Part shown: piece after piece, positions 9,062 to 18,141 of the stretch
Numbering within the stretch: the first letter of the stretch is position 1
Layout of the letters: every line of letters begins with the position of its first letter
NCBI GenBank assembly: GCA_023138875.1
Contig: JAGLOO010000030.1
Coordinates: forward strand, 1-64,000
Source of the DNA: Bacteroidales bacterium
Lineage (GTDB): Bacteria; Bacteroidota; Bacteroidia; Bacteroidales; GCA-2748055
Direction: 5' to 3'
DNA: 64,000 bases
The notes under the pieces: model-generated
Database searches by the model: none
What the model was told of the DNA's origin: nothing
What the model saw: only the letters and a program-made list of their open reading frames with translations
Translations under genes and position numbers: made by a program

Positions 9062-9972
9062 GTGATATCCTTATTTTCAGTGGCCATATGAACCCCAGAG
9101 GGCTCAGCGGAGCTAGTCTTCCCTTCGGGAGATTCATAGGTAACCTTCCAGTGAGTTTTTATAATGCTTTTCAAATGGTCCAACTCCGACTGCAACTGTT
9201 CAATTTCGTTGAAATTATAATCCCGCTCCAGCAATACGGGTACCGGGTCCATTTTTTGAATGGTCCATTCAAACAGTTCATAAACAGGATCGATGATGGG
9301 TTGACCATGGGTATCGATGATCAGGTCAGGGGCAACCTGTTCATGGCCTGCCATGTGAATGTAAGCCACCCTGTCAAGAGGCAGCTTTCCGATAAATTCC
9401 CTGGCATCATACTTATGGTTGAACGCATTGACATAAACGTTGTTCACATCCAGTAGAAGCTTGCATCCGGCCTTCTCAACGATCTCATTTACAAAGTCAA
9501 TTTCCGTCATTTCGGCAGCTACCGGAGTATAATAGGACACATTTTCAATGGCAAGCGGCCTTTCCAGGAAATCCTGGACACGCTTGATGCGATCGACAAC
9601 ATGATCCACCGCATCCTTGCGGAATGGTATGGGCAGCAGGTCATAAAGGTGGGCATTGCGGCTTTTGGTATAACTCAGGTGTTCTGAGAAAATGCTGCTC
9701 TGGTTTTCATCAAGGAATACTTTTAGCTCCCTGATAAAATCCCAGTCAAGTTCTTCGGGACTCCCCAGGGATAGTGAAAGTCCGTGGCATGTAACCGGGT
9801 ACTTTTCAACCGCCTCTTTCCTGATGCGGTTCCAGTATCCACCCATCCCCATCCAGTTCTCCGGCGCAAATTCGAGGAAATTCGGTTTCAGGACAGTACT
9901 TTCAAGTATCTCCTTTGAAATATCCCTTCTTAGTCCTATGCCAACTTTACCGTTCATGATACATCTTTTCAT
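9058..9972 (-). CDS. DUF692 family (MbnB/TglH/HvfB-like) multinuclear iron enzyme
   Basis: Conserved motifs GIGLRRD, EFAPENWMG, HGLSLSLGS, SEHLSY, ENVSYY, LLLDVNNVYVNAFNH, IHMAGH, IDTHG, LLERDYNF. Confidence 0.92.
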   Translation of the reverse strand: MKRCIMNGKVGIGLRRDISKEILESTVLKPNFLEFAPENWMGMGGYWNRIRKEAVEKYPVTCHGLSLSLGSPEELDWDFIRELKVFLDENQSSIFSEHLSYTKSRNAHLYDLLPIPFRKDAVDHVVDRIKRVQDFLERPLAIENVSYYTPVAAEMTEIDFVNEIVEKAGCKLLLDVNNVYVNAFNHKYDAREFIGKLPLDRVAYIHMAGHEQVAPDLIIDTHGQPIIDPVYELFEWTIQKMDPVPVLLERDYNFNEIEQLQSELDHLKSIIKTHWKVTYESPEGKTSSAEPSGVHMATENKDIT

Positions 9973-10143
9973 TTTATACTTTACTATATCATTCGTATTT
10001 GTTGCATAAGCAACCTGGAGTTTTCACCCAGACAACCGAACTTGCGAGCTCAGCGAAGCTAAATAACCACGTTGCGTTGCGACAGATGCGAATGGGATTG
10101 AAGAAGAGCCCCGGAATAATCCAGGGCTCGTATCCAGATCAAA

Positions 10144-10539
10144 TTAACCACATTTACCTTCACCACACTTGGCTTCCTTAGACTTACTCTCTGATTTGGA
10201 TGCTTCTTTTTTTGCCTCTGCGCTCTTAGATTCTCCTTTTTTTGCTTCTGCCTTCTCACCCTTTTTAGCATCGGCTTTTTTACCATCTTCGCCGCATTTA
10301 CCCTCTCCACATTTGCCTTCACCGCACTTCAGTTCACCTAACTTATATGCATTAGCTTCAGCAGTGTTCACCTGGTTTGAGTTCATATCGATCAGGTGAC
10401 TGCGAACCTGGGCACCTGACCCAAGGTCATTGTAAGCCAGAATGTCTGGTCCCATGGATGGGGCAGCCATCAGTGAAGTGGTCAACAAAGCACCAGCAAT
10501 GGCTGTTGCGGATTTTAAGATCTTTTTGTCTGTTTTCAT
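10144..10539 (-). CDS. HvfA/bufferin-like RiPP precursor with EGKCG motifs
   Basis: 131 aa: signal peptide, AYNDLGSGAQVRSHLID segment, then KLGELKCGEGKCGEGKCGED...EAKCGEGKCG (5 Cys, 3 exact EGKCG) split by a Lys/Glu/Ala/Ser-rich linker. Confidence 0.85.
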   Translation of the reverse strand: MKTDKKILKSATAIAGALLTTSLMAAPSMGPDILAYNDLGSGAQVRSHLIDMNSNQVNTAEANAYKLGELKCGEGKCGEGKCGEDGKKADAKKGEKAEAKKGESKSAEAKKEASKSESKSKEAKCGEGKCG

Positions 10540-10626
10540 GATAATAATTTATTTGATTTATAAAATTTCTGCTGGTTTAGACGGCTGTGAAATCACAACC
10601 TTACAGAAAATACCAAATTTTAATAA

Positions 10627-10935
10627 TTATTTGGCATTTAGCTCCTTGCTCAATGCATGCCGTATCTTTACACTGGCCTCTTCGGGAAGATGATGCTGAC
10701 AGGTGTCATGGCTGCAGCTTTCGCTATAGTGTTTAACTGCATTGTTCAACTGATCAATTTGCCTGGCATATTTCCTGCAGAGATGACAGGTAAGCAGGTG
10801 CATCTGCAACTGCCACCATCTTTTAAAACCAAGCCGGTTCTCATGCCTGTATGAAATAAGGAAGCTTGCCTCATCACAGGCAATCATTCGCCTGCTCATG
10901 AAAACCATTATTTTATGTCTCATCTTCCTTATCAT
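10627..10935 (-). CDS. Zinc-finger anti-sigma-like protein
   Basis: HLLTCHLCRKY (HxxxCxxC) motif; abuts ECF sigma gene. Confidence 0.75.
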   Translation of the reverse strand: MIRKMRHKIMVFMSRRMIACDEASFLISYRHENRLGFKRWWQLQMHLLTCHLCRKYARQIDQLNNAVKHYSESCSHDTCQHHLPEEASVKIRHALSKELNAK

Positions 10936-10936
10936 C

Positions 10937-11527
10937 TCATTTTAGCCATTTACTTTCAATACATTGCCGCATTTTAAGTCTAGCCCGGTGGAGCATAACC
11001 CAAAGGTTAGACGGCGTGATTCCCAGTTCCTTACAAACTTCTTCGGATTCTGCCTCATCGATCATTTTCATGACAAAGACTGAAGCCAGGTTAGGCGGTA
11101 AATGGGAAATACACAATTGGATAATCTTCATCAACTCCACCTGCTCTAATTCTCCTTCCGGCATCAGTGAATGAGAATGGGGCCCCTTCCCTTCCATCCA
11201 GTGACCTTTGAAAGGACCCTCACTGCGATAAAAGTCTCCATCAGAGATCTCCTGTTCAAATTCTCCCATGGAGGATTCTTTTGAAGCGTACTGTTTCCTG
11301 TAGGTATCGATGACCTTTCGCTTCAGGATCGAGATGAGCCAGGTACGTTCCGTACTTTTTCCCTGGAAATTATCCTTTGCCTTCAGGCCGGCCAGAAAAG
11401 TTTCCTGAACCAGGTCTTCCGCTTTCTCCTGGTCATTCACCCTGACGATGGCATAGTTGAAAAGGTAGTCGCCATAGAGTTCCACCCAGCGTTGTGGTTC
11501 CAGGATATGTTTCTCTTCCTCTGACAT
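10937..11527 (-). CDS. ECF-type RNA polymerase sigma factor
   Basis: Sigma70 region 2 (DYLFNYAIVRVNDQEKAEDLVQETFLAGLKAKDNFQGKSTERTWLISILKRKVIDTYRK) and region 4 (LPPNLASVFVMKMIDEAESEEVCKELGITPSNLWVMLHRARLKMRQCI). Confidence 0.93.
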   Translation of the reverse strand: MSEEEKHILEPQRWVELYGDYLFNYAIVRVNDQEKAEDLVQETFLAGLKAKDNFQGKSTERTWLISILKRKVIDTYRKQYASKESSMGEFEQEISDGDFYRSEGPFKGHWMEGKGPHSHSLMPEGELEQVELMKIIQLCISHLPPNLASVFVMKMIDEAESEEVCKELGITPSNLWVMLHRARLKMRQCIESKWLK

Positions 11528-11639
11528 GGATCAAATAATGAGCAAGATAAAAAAAACTGGCTATGTTCATCCAGAATTACGTACTTTTGAACCCATTATA
11601 ATCACATATTTTTTTATTGGTAAATGATGAAACGAACAG

Positions 11640-12245
11640 ATGAAAACAGTTGATACACAGGGATTGAAATGTCCACAACCTCTTATTATGTTAAAAGAAG
11701 CCCTGCAGGGGATAAGCATTGGGGAGAAAGTAAGCATAATCACCGATAGTGATACCTCTTTGAAGAATCTGACCACATTCCTGAGAGACCAGGGGGCAGA
11801 AGCGGAAATTACAACTGCAGGGAGTGTTCATACCATTGTAACCACCCGGAACGACAGCAATATGACAAATGCAGAACCGCAGTTGTACTGTGAAATCGAT
11901 CGTTCAGGTAACGATTACGTGGTATGTATTAAAAGCGATCTGATGGGTGAAGGTGATCCCGACCTTGGAAAGGTACTCATGGAAAGCTTCGTGAATAACC
12001 TTAAACTGCAGGAGCATCTTCCTACGCAAGTGATGCTTTACAATGCTGGAGTAAAACTGGCTATGAAGCAGTCTCCTGTTTGCAGTTCGTTAACGGAGCT
12101 CGAAGAGCTGGGTACCAGAATCGTGCTGTGTGGTACCTGTATTGACCACTACGGGCTTCAGTATGACATCGGTGTGGGGATGATCTCAAATATGGTGGTC
12201 ATCACTGAAACCCTCGCAGCTACAGGTCACGTTATTTATCCCTGA
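11640..12245 (+). CDS. yedF: Sulfurtransferase-like selenium metabolism protein YedF
   Basis: TusA/SirA N-terminus (VDTQGLKCPQPLIMLKEAL) plus DsrE-like C-terminus with CGTCIDHYGL; directly upstream of selD. Confidence 0.88.
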   Translation: MKTVDTQGLKCPQPLIMLKEALQGISIGEKVSIITDSDTSLKNLTTFLRDQGAEAEITTAGSVHTIVTTRNDSNMTNAEPQLYCEIDRSGNDYVVCIKSDLMGEGDPDLGKVLMESFVNNLKLQEHLPTQVMLYNAGVKLAMKQSPVCSSLTELEELGTRIVLCGTCIDHYGLQYDIGVGMISNMVVITETLAATGHVIYP

Positions 12246-12264
12246 TCCACGGAAAAATCATTGC

Positions 12265-13311
12265 ATGGACGAAAGATTCGACCTTCTGACTACCATCGAA
12301 TACGGAGGTTGCTCCTCCAAGCTGCCGGCCGGACTCCTTTCCGAAGTGTTGAAGGACCTGCCTCTCTCCGTGGATCCAAACCTGCTGGTGGATGTGAATA
12401 CCCATGATGATGCTGGTGTATACAGGATCAACCGGGAGACGGCCCTGATATTTACAACCGATTTCTTTCCCCCCATCTGTTCCGATCCTTTTGAATTTGG
12501 GGAGATTGCTGCCTCCAATGCACTTTCGGATGTGTACGCCATGGGGGGCATACCCCTGATGGCATTAAACCTGATGATGTTCTCCCATAACAGGATCCCC
12601 ATGGAGGTTTTTGGAGAGATCCTCCGGGGAGGGAATTCCAAGGTCAGGGAAGCAGGAGCCATCATTGTGGGCGGGCATACCATCGATGACCATCCTCCTA
12701 AATATGGACTGGCAGTGATCGGTACCGTTCATCCGGATAAACTGATCACCAATGCAGGTGCCGCTCCGGGTGACCGGCTTATACTTACCAAATCCATTGG
12801 TACCGGGGCCATGGTTTCGGGACAAAAAAACGGACTGGCCAACAATGAGGATTACAGGAGGGCCCTGGACCAGATGAAGATGCTGAACAGGACCGGGGCA
12901 GAGACAGCTGTTAAATTCGGGATCTCTGCCATGACCGACATCACCGGATTCGGACTGGCCGGACATGCCCTGAAAATGGCAGAAGCCAGTCATGTAAGTT
13001 TCAGGATCCGGACCGAAAGCATTCCCCTGCTCCCGGGTGCATACCAGGTATTTGAAAAGGGCAGTATTCCCGGCGCCACATTTAAGAACCAGGAATTTAC
13101 GGGCGACCGGGCACATTTTACCAGGGGAGTGGACTACAACCTGAAAATGCTGGTACACGATGCACAAACCTCCGGGGGATTGTTCATGTCGGTTCATCCG
13201 GATCTTGCAGACCAGTTGGTCCGGGAACTGAAAGCTGACGATCCTCAGAACAGAGCAACCATTATCGGGGAGGTACTCAGTGAAAGTCCTCGCAGGCTAT
13301 ACTTTGAATAA
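12265..13311 (+). CDS. selD: Selenide, water dikinase
   Basis: AIRS/PurM-like fold sequence with Cys at active site (TIEYGGCSSKLPAGLL), DDAGVY, FGLAGHALKM. Confidence 0.93.
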   Translation: MDERFDLLTTIEYGGCSSKLPAGLLSEVLKDLPLSVDPNLLVDVNTHDDAGVYRINRETALIFTTDFFPPICSDPFEFGEIAASNALSDVYAMGGIPLMALNLMMFSHNRIPMEVFGEILRGGNSKVREAGAIIVGGHTIDDHPPKYGLAVIGTVHPDKLITNAGAAPGDRLILTKSIGTGAMVSGQKNGLANNEDYRRALDQMKMLNRTGAETAVKFGISAMTDITGFGLAGHALKMAEASHVSFRIRTESIPLLPGAYQVFEKGSIPGATFKNQEFTGDRAHFTRGVDYNLKMLVHDAQTSGGLFMSVHPDLADQLVRELKADDPQNRATIIGEVLSESPRRLYFE

Positions 13312-13340
13312 TCCATATCGAATTTTGCTACATTTGTAAT

Positions 13341-14018
13341 ATGATCCGACGCCGGTCTTACAGCATCATTTACAAGGTTCAGCGCATCATCCTGCTGGTT
13401 TTTTATATAACCACCGCCATCTCCCTGTCTATTCCACTGGTCAGGCTGGTTGTGAGGTTGTCGCCCGATCATCTTTTCCCCCTGGTGGCTTTCCTGCTCA
13501 TTTACACGGTCCTTGTGGTTGTTTTCGGGACCATGATCTACCTGATCAGTTACATTCCGTTTAACCTGGCCTCCGCTTTTGATCCCATCAAGAACGAAAT
13601 TGCTTCGGGAGCAATCAGGAATATGGATCAACTGGGCAAAAGGATCACCGAATTCACCACACAATTCTTTGATTTTTCCTTCCTGGACATTGCCCATGCT
13701 TTCATACAAACCAAACAATCCGAAATCATCTCTCATGAAGAGATATCCGGTGTACAACACGCATTGACTAACTATGATATGCTCGATAAAAGTAAACAGC
13801 TGGAAGAGATCATCCGGGCCGGAAAAATCGATCTGAACAATAAGGAATACCACCTTTACATCCTACCCATCTGGTTCGGCGAGCGCTGGCTCGGTTACAT
13901 GGGATTGCTTTCTGAACATCGCATCAGCTGTTTTTTTCAGAAATTCCTCATGGAATATGAAAACAACTTCCTGGATGACCAGATCATGCATGTGATACAA
14001 CTATCTAATAAAGAGTAA
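13341..14018 (+). CDS. Membrane protein, unknown function
   Basis: 225 aa ORF with two N-terminal TM segments; adjacent to exchanger gene. Confidence 0.7.
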   Translation: MIRRRSYSIIYKVQRIILLVFYITTAISLSIPLVRLVVRLSPDHLFPLVAFLLIYTVLVVVFGTMIYLISYIPFNLASAFDPIKNEIASGAIRNMDQLGKRITEFTTQFFDFSFLDIAHAFIQTKQSEIISHEEISGVQHALTNYDMLDKSKQLEEIIRAGKIDLNNKEYHLYILPIWFGERWLGYMGLLSEHRISCFFQKFLMEYENNFLDDQIMHVIQLSNKE

Positions 14019-14024
14019 GAAAGA

Positions 14025-15170
14025 ATGCTGATTTCACTGCTATTCATCACCATCAGTTGTATTATCATTTGGCGTTCATCCCATGGTTTTGAAATTGCAT
14101 CGGATTACCTGGGCAGGAAATTCCCGCCGGGTATCAAAGGGGCCACACTGAATGCCATTGCCAGTTCCATGCCCGAATTCCTGACCACCATGTTCTTCCT
14201 TTTCTACCTGAGAAGTGCTGAAGGATTTTCAGGAGGCCTGGGGGTAACCTCCGGCAGCGCGCTGTTTAACCTGCTGATCATTCCTGCCTTTGCAGTACTC
14301 ATGCTCTATTCCATGGGAAAAGGAAAAAAGATCATCCTTAACAAGAAGGTTCTGCTGCGTGAAGGAATTGTGCTGCTTATTGCCCAGGTGGTATTTGTAA
14401 GCTTTCTTTTCAAGGGTGACCTTCTTGCCTCACATGGATTGATTCTGGTCCTTTTCTACATGCTTTACCTGGGACTTCTTTTTGTGATCACAAAAAGAAA
14501 CCGGACCAGCGATCCGGGTTTTGAATCACCTGAGGATAAAACGGGGCGTTCCATGTTTATCCGCATCATTACCCTGGATATTACACATACCATCCTGAAA
14601 AGAAAAAAAATCGATCCGGGCAGTGCCTGGTTGCTGCTGCTGGTCAGCACCCTGGCAATGACCTTCGGGACATGGCTGCTGGTCATTGGCACCGATCTCT
14701 TTGGCCATGAAACGGGAATTCCCCTGATCTTTGTGGCCGTTGTTCTCTCTGCAGCCGCCACTTCTGTCCCGGATACCATTATTTCCATCAAAGATGCCCG
14801 AAAAGGGAACTATGACGATGCATTGAGCAATGCCCTTGGGAGCAACATATTCGATATCGCATTTGCACTGGGTTTTCCCGTACTGCTGTACAATTTGATC
14901 TATGGGGATGCCATTTCACTTCCAGATGATGTACTGGCCTTTACAAAGGAGGTGTGGGTATTCCTCCTGCTGTCGACCTTTATTGCCCTGGCCATCATGT
15001 TTACAGGAAAATATTTCAATCGCCTGAAAGCTTTCCTGCTGTTGGGTATATACGCGTTATTTCTCCTTTTTGTCGGAACCCAGGTGGAAGAAGGGCTGCA
15101 GGGAATCGGGCATACGATTGGAGGTTTTCTGGAGAATATGGCGGATTTGATCGGTGGATTTTTTAACTAA
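14025..15170 (+). CDS. Sodium/calcium exchanger (CaCA) family membrane protein
   Basis: Two alpha-repeats: ATLNAIASSMPEFLTTMFF and AAATSVPDTIISIKDARKGNYDDALSNALGSNIFDIAFALG. Confidence 0.9.
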   Translation: MLISLLFITISCIIIWRSSHGFEIASDYLGRKFPPGIKGATLNAIASSMPEFLTTMFFLFYLRSAEGFSGGLGVTSGSALFNLLIIPAFAVLMLYSMGKGKKIILNKKVLLREGIVLLIAQVVFVSFLFKGDLLASHGLILVLFYMLYLGLLFVITKRNRTSDPGFESPEDKTGRSMFIRIITLDITHTILKRKKIDPGSAWLLLLVSTLAMTFGTWLLVIGTDLFGHETGIPLIFVAVVLSAAATSVPDTIISIKDARKGNYDDALSNALGSNIFDIAFALGFPVLLYNLIYGDAISLPDDVLAFTKEVWVFLLLSTFIALAIMFTGKYFNRLKAFLLLGIYALFLLFVGTQVEEGLQGIGHTIGGFLENMADLIGGFFN

Positions 15171-15561
15171 ACCCGCCTGTCAGCTTTGATTTCAATGCAT
15201 TTACCACCTCCACATCCGCATCCAGCCAGTCCATCTCCTCCAGTTCAATGATAGGTACCCACCTGTAAGAATTGTGCTCTGAAAGGGTAATTTCACCCTT
15301 CATCTTTTTGCATATAAAGGGTATCAGCTTGATGGAATGGGTATCATAGGCATGCCTTACTGAAGGTAACAGCTGATCTACCTCTATCTCAATTCCCAGT
15401 TCTTCACGGATCTCGCGCCTGATGCAAGACTCTGGCGTTTCGCCTTTCTTTACTTTTCCACCGGGAAATTCCCATTTCAGGGCATGGGGCATCTGCTCAC
15501 TGCGCTGGGTAACCAGGACCCGCTCCTTTTGAATGATAATGGCACAGGTAACCTCGGTCAT
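15163..15561 (-). CDS. NUDIX hydrolase (MutT-like)
   Basis: Nudix box GKVKKGETPESCIRREIREELGI; likely start is the Met of MTEVTCAIIIQKE, overlapping sixA-like stop. Confidence 0.88.
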   Translation of the reverse strand: MTEVTCAIIIQKERVLVTQRSEQMPHALKWEFPGGKVKKGETPESCIRREIREELGIEIEVDQLLPSVRHAYDTHSIKLIPFICKKMKGEITLSEHNSYRWVPIIELEEMDWLDADVEVVNALKSKLTGGFS

Positions 15562-16082
15562 TTCTTCGGCTTTCGCCCCAGTTCCTTTGGTTGTCTTTTC
15601 GGATAGTCCATAAAGGTTTGCCTCACATGGGGACGGCCTATTCCTTTCCACCCATCGCTTTCAAGGGTTACAACAACCACACCCGCCGTGGGCAGGTTAT
15701 CCAGGGGCTCATCCAGAAAATGATTGGCATACAGTGTAAAGGAAGGATTGTGACCAAATATGGCCAGGTTCATGACACCATTGGGAGCAGCAGAAACCAC
15801 CTGCTCAATCTCAGAAACATAAGCCATATACAGGGCATCATGGATCTGCAGGAATGCAGGATCAATCCCCCATATCCCGGACATGATCGATGCAGTGCTG
15901 AGCGCCCTGTTGGCTGGGCTTGAATAGATCAGTTCAGGAATACATCCCGACTCACTCAGCCTGCGGGCCATTGTATCCGCATTCCTGGTACCTCTTTCAG
16001 CAAGGGGCCTGTCGATATCATCAAGTCCTTCTTCCTCCCAGCTGGACTTGCCATGACGTATGATGAATAATCTCCTCTCCAT
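15558..16082 (-). CDS. SixA-like histidine phosphatase
   Basis: RRLFIIRHGKSSWEEEGLDDIDRPLAERG. Confidence 0.92.
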   Translation of the reverse strand: MERRLFIIRHGKSSWEEEGLDDIDRPLAERGTRNADTMARRLSESGCIPELIYSSPANRALSTASIMSGIWGIDPAFLQIHDALYMAYVSEIEQVVSAAPNGVMNLAIFGHNPSFTLYANHFLDEPLDNLPTAGVVVVTLESDGWKGIGRPHVRQTFMDYPKRQPKELGRKPKK

Positions 16083-16093
16083 GATATAAATAA

Positions 16094-17437
16094 TTAGAGC
16101 AAATCGCTGGCCAGGTCAGCCAGATAACTCCGTTCACCTTTTACCAGGTGCACATGGGCAAAAATATCCTGACCCTTCAAGCGGTCGGCCAGGTAAGTGA
16201 GCCCATTGGACTTGGTATCCAGGTAGGGAGAGTCAATCTGCTGAATATCGCCTGTGAAAACCATCTTGGTACCCTCACCGGCCCTTGTGATAATGGTTTT
16301 CACCTCGTGGGGGGTCAGGTTCTGGGCCTCATCCACAATGAAGAACACCCTTGAAAGGCTCCTTCCGCGGATGTAAGCCAGGGGGGTGATCAGCAGTTTC
16401 TCGCTTTGTTGCATCTCTTCAATGCGGGAAAACTCCTTGCTCTGATGCTTGAACTTCTGCTTGATCACAGACAGGTTATCAAAGAGGGGCTGCATATAGG
16501 GCCCGATCTTTTCATCCACATCTCCAGGAAGATATCCTATATCCCTGTTGCCCAGGGGTATGATGGGGCGCGCCAGGAAGATCTGGGTATACATCTTCCG
16601 CTGATGAATGGCTGCAGCCAGTGCCAGCAGGGTTTTACCGGTACCAGCCTTTCCTGTGAGTGCCACAAGCTGAATCTCGGGACGCGAAAGGGCATCCAGG
16701 GCAAATGTTTGCTCAGCATTTCGCGGGTCAATGCCATAGGTGCGTGTCTTCTCCACCCGGTTGATCACTTTATTGAAGGGATCATAGTGTCCCAGTCCGC
16801 TTCTGGATTCATTCCTGAATATATAATACTGGTGCGCCACCGGGGGCTTTTTCAAACCAAAGCGCCTGACAGGCACGCCTTCCATGGAATCGTACATATC
16901 AGAAATGACCGTATGATCATCCACGTCATTCGACTTCACACTCTCATAAATATCCTCGATATTCTGCACCATGTCGTTGTGGTAATCCTGCGCCATGATC
17001 CCCAGGGACTTGGCCTTCATCCTCAGGTTTATATCCTTGGTAATCAGGATTACAGGATATTTTGCTCTATTTTTCAGGTGCAGGTACTCTGCGATGGCCA
17101 GGATGCGATGATCAGGAGTATTTTCAGGAAATGAGGTAGAAAATTTTTCAGAGGGAAGCCTGCCGGTTTCAATGCTCAGTTTGCCTTTGCCCCTTCCCAG
17201 GGACAATCCCCCGTTAAACAACTTATCACCACTCAGTTTATCCAGTTCCCTTGTAAATTCCCTGGCATGGTAATTAATAATGTCGTTCCCCTTCTTAAAG
17301 CGGTCCAGCTCCTCCAGTACTGTGATTGGCACAATGACATCATGCTCATCGAAATTATGCATGCACTTATAATCGTGTAACAATACATTTGTGTCCAGTA
17401 CAAAGATCTTGCGACTTTTTTTCACAGCAGTTGCCAT
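16094..17437 (-). CDS. PhoH family protein with N-terminal PIN domain
   Basis: PIN domain (FVLDTNVLLHD...ITKDINLRMKA) plus PhoH P-loop ALTGKAGTGKTLLALAAAI and FIVDEAQNLTPHEVKTIITRAG. Confidence 0.95.
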   Translation of the reverse strand: MATAVKKSRKIFVLDTNVLLHDYKCMHNFDEHDVIVPITVLEELDRFKKGNDIINYHAREFTRELDKLSGDKLFNGGLSLGRGKGKLSIETGRLPSEKFSTSFPENTPDHRILAIAEYLHLKNRAKYPVILITKDINLRMKAKSLGIMAQDYHNDMVQNIEDIYESVKSNDVDDHTVISDMYDSMEGVPVRRFGLKKPPVAHQYYIFRNESRSGLGHYDPFNKVINRVEKTRTYGIDPRNAEQTFALDALSRPEIQLVALTGKAGTGKTLLALAAAIHQRKMYTQIFLARPIIPLGNRDIGYLPGDVDEKIGPYMQPLFDNLSVIKQKFKHQSKEFSRIEEMQQSEKLLITPLAYIRGRSLSRVFFIVDEAQNLTPHEVKTIITRAGEGTKMVFTGDIQQIDSPYLDTKSNGLTYLADRLKGQDIFAHVHLVKGERSYLADLASDLL

Positions 17438-17594
17438 AAATCCCCTTCCATTGCGCTAACTTTACAGCATGTAAGTATCCTGCAAAGCATCGCATCCGTT
17501 TATGGTTTCAAAATTAAGATTTTTTAGTACCAACGCATTAGAGAATTATTCACATTGGATGAAGTTTTACACACATTTATAAACCACTAAGAGA

Positions 17595-18125
17595 ATGGAA
17601 AAACTCAGCTATATCCTCGATCGGCGGAGTATCCGTATTTTTAAGGATCAAAAGATTGACAGTGAGACCATAAAGAAACTCCTCACTGCTGCCATGTATG
17701 CCCCGTCGGCGGTGGACAGACAACCCTGGCATTTTGTGGTGATCGACCAACCACAACTGATGGAGAAGATCATGAAGATACACCCCCATGCCAGGATGCT
17801 TCAAACGGCTTCTCATGCCATCGTTGTCTGCGGTGATGAACAGCTTCAACACGACGACGGCTACTGGGTGGTCGATTGTGGTGCTGCCACGCAAAATCTG
17901 TTGCTGGCGACCCACACCCTTGGTCTCGGTGCATGCTGGGTGGGACTTCACCCACGGGAGGAGAGAAAATCCTCCTTCTCCCGGCTGTTGGTTCTTCCTT
18001 CCCATGTGAAACCATTTGCCCTGGTGGCTCTCGGATATCCTGATGAATCCAAATCAAGGCCGGAAAGGTTCCATGCCGAAAAAGTGAGGTACAACGGTTG
18101 GGAGAGTCCCTTTTTTAGTACATGA
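17595..18125 (+). CDS. Nitroreductase family protein
   Basis: LDRRSIRIFKDQKID...AAMYAPSAVDRQPWHFVVI...GLGACWVGLHP. Confidence 0.9.
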   Translation: MEKLSYILDRRSIRIFKDQKIDSETIKKLLTAAMYAPSAVDRQPWHFVVIDQPQLMEKIMKIHPHARMLQTASHAIVVCGDEQLQHDDGYWVVDCGAATQNLLLATHTLGLGACWVGLHPREERKSSFSRLLVLPSHVKPFALVALGYPDESKSRPERFHAEKVRYNGWESPFFST

Positions 18126-18141
18126 TCCACTCCTTTATCAG

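Noticed and set aside
10059-10322. Overlapping Lys/Arg-rich ORF within the EGKCG precursor gene
   Set aside because: Alternate frame of the repetitive precursor DNA; the 10144..10539 frame has a signal peptide and conserved motifs
10144-10539. Metallothionein interpretation of the Cys-rich protein
   Set aside because: Signal peptide, LGSGAQVRS segment, EGKCG motif and linked DUF692/DUF2063 genes fit the RiPP precursor much better
12265-13311. SelD as a selenocysteine-containing protein
   Set aside because: Active-site position reads TGC/Cys with no in-frame TGA
15561-15651. N-terminal extension of the NUDIX ORF
   Set aside because: Overlaps the sixA-like gene; the internal Met at 15561 gives a normal start with ATGA overlap
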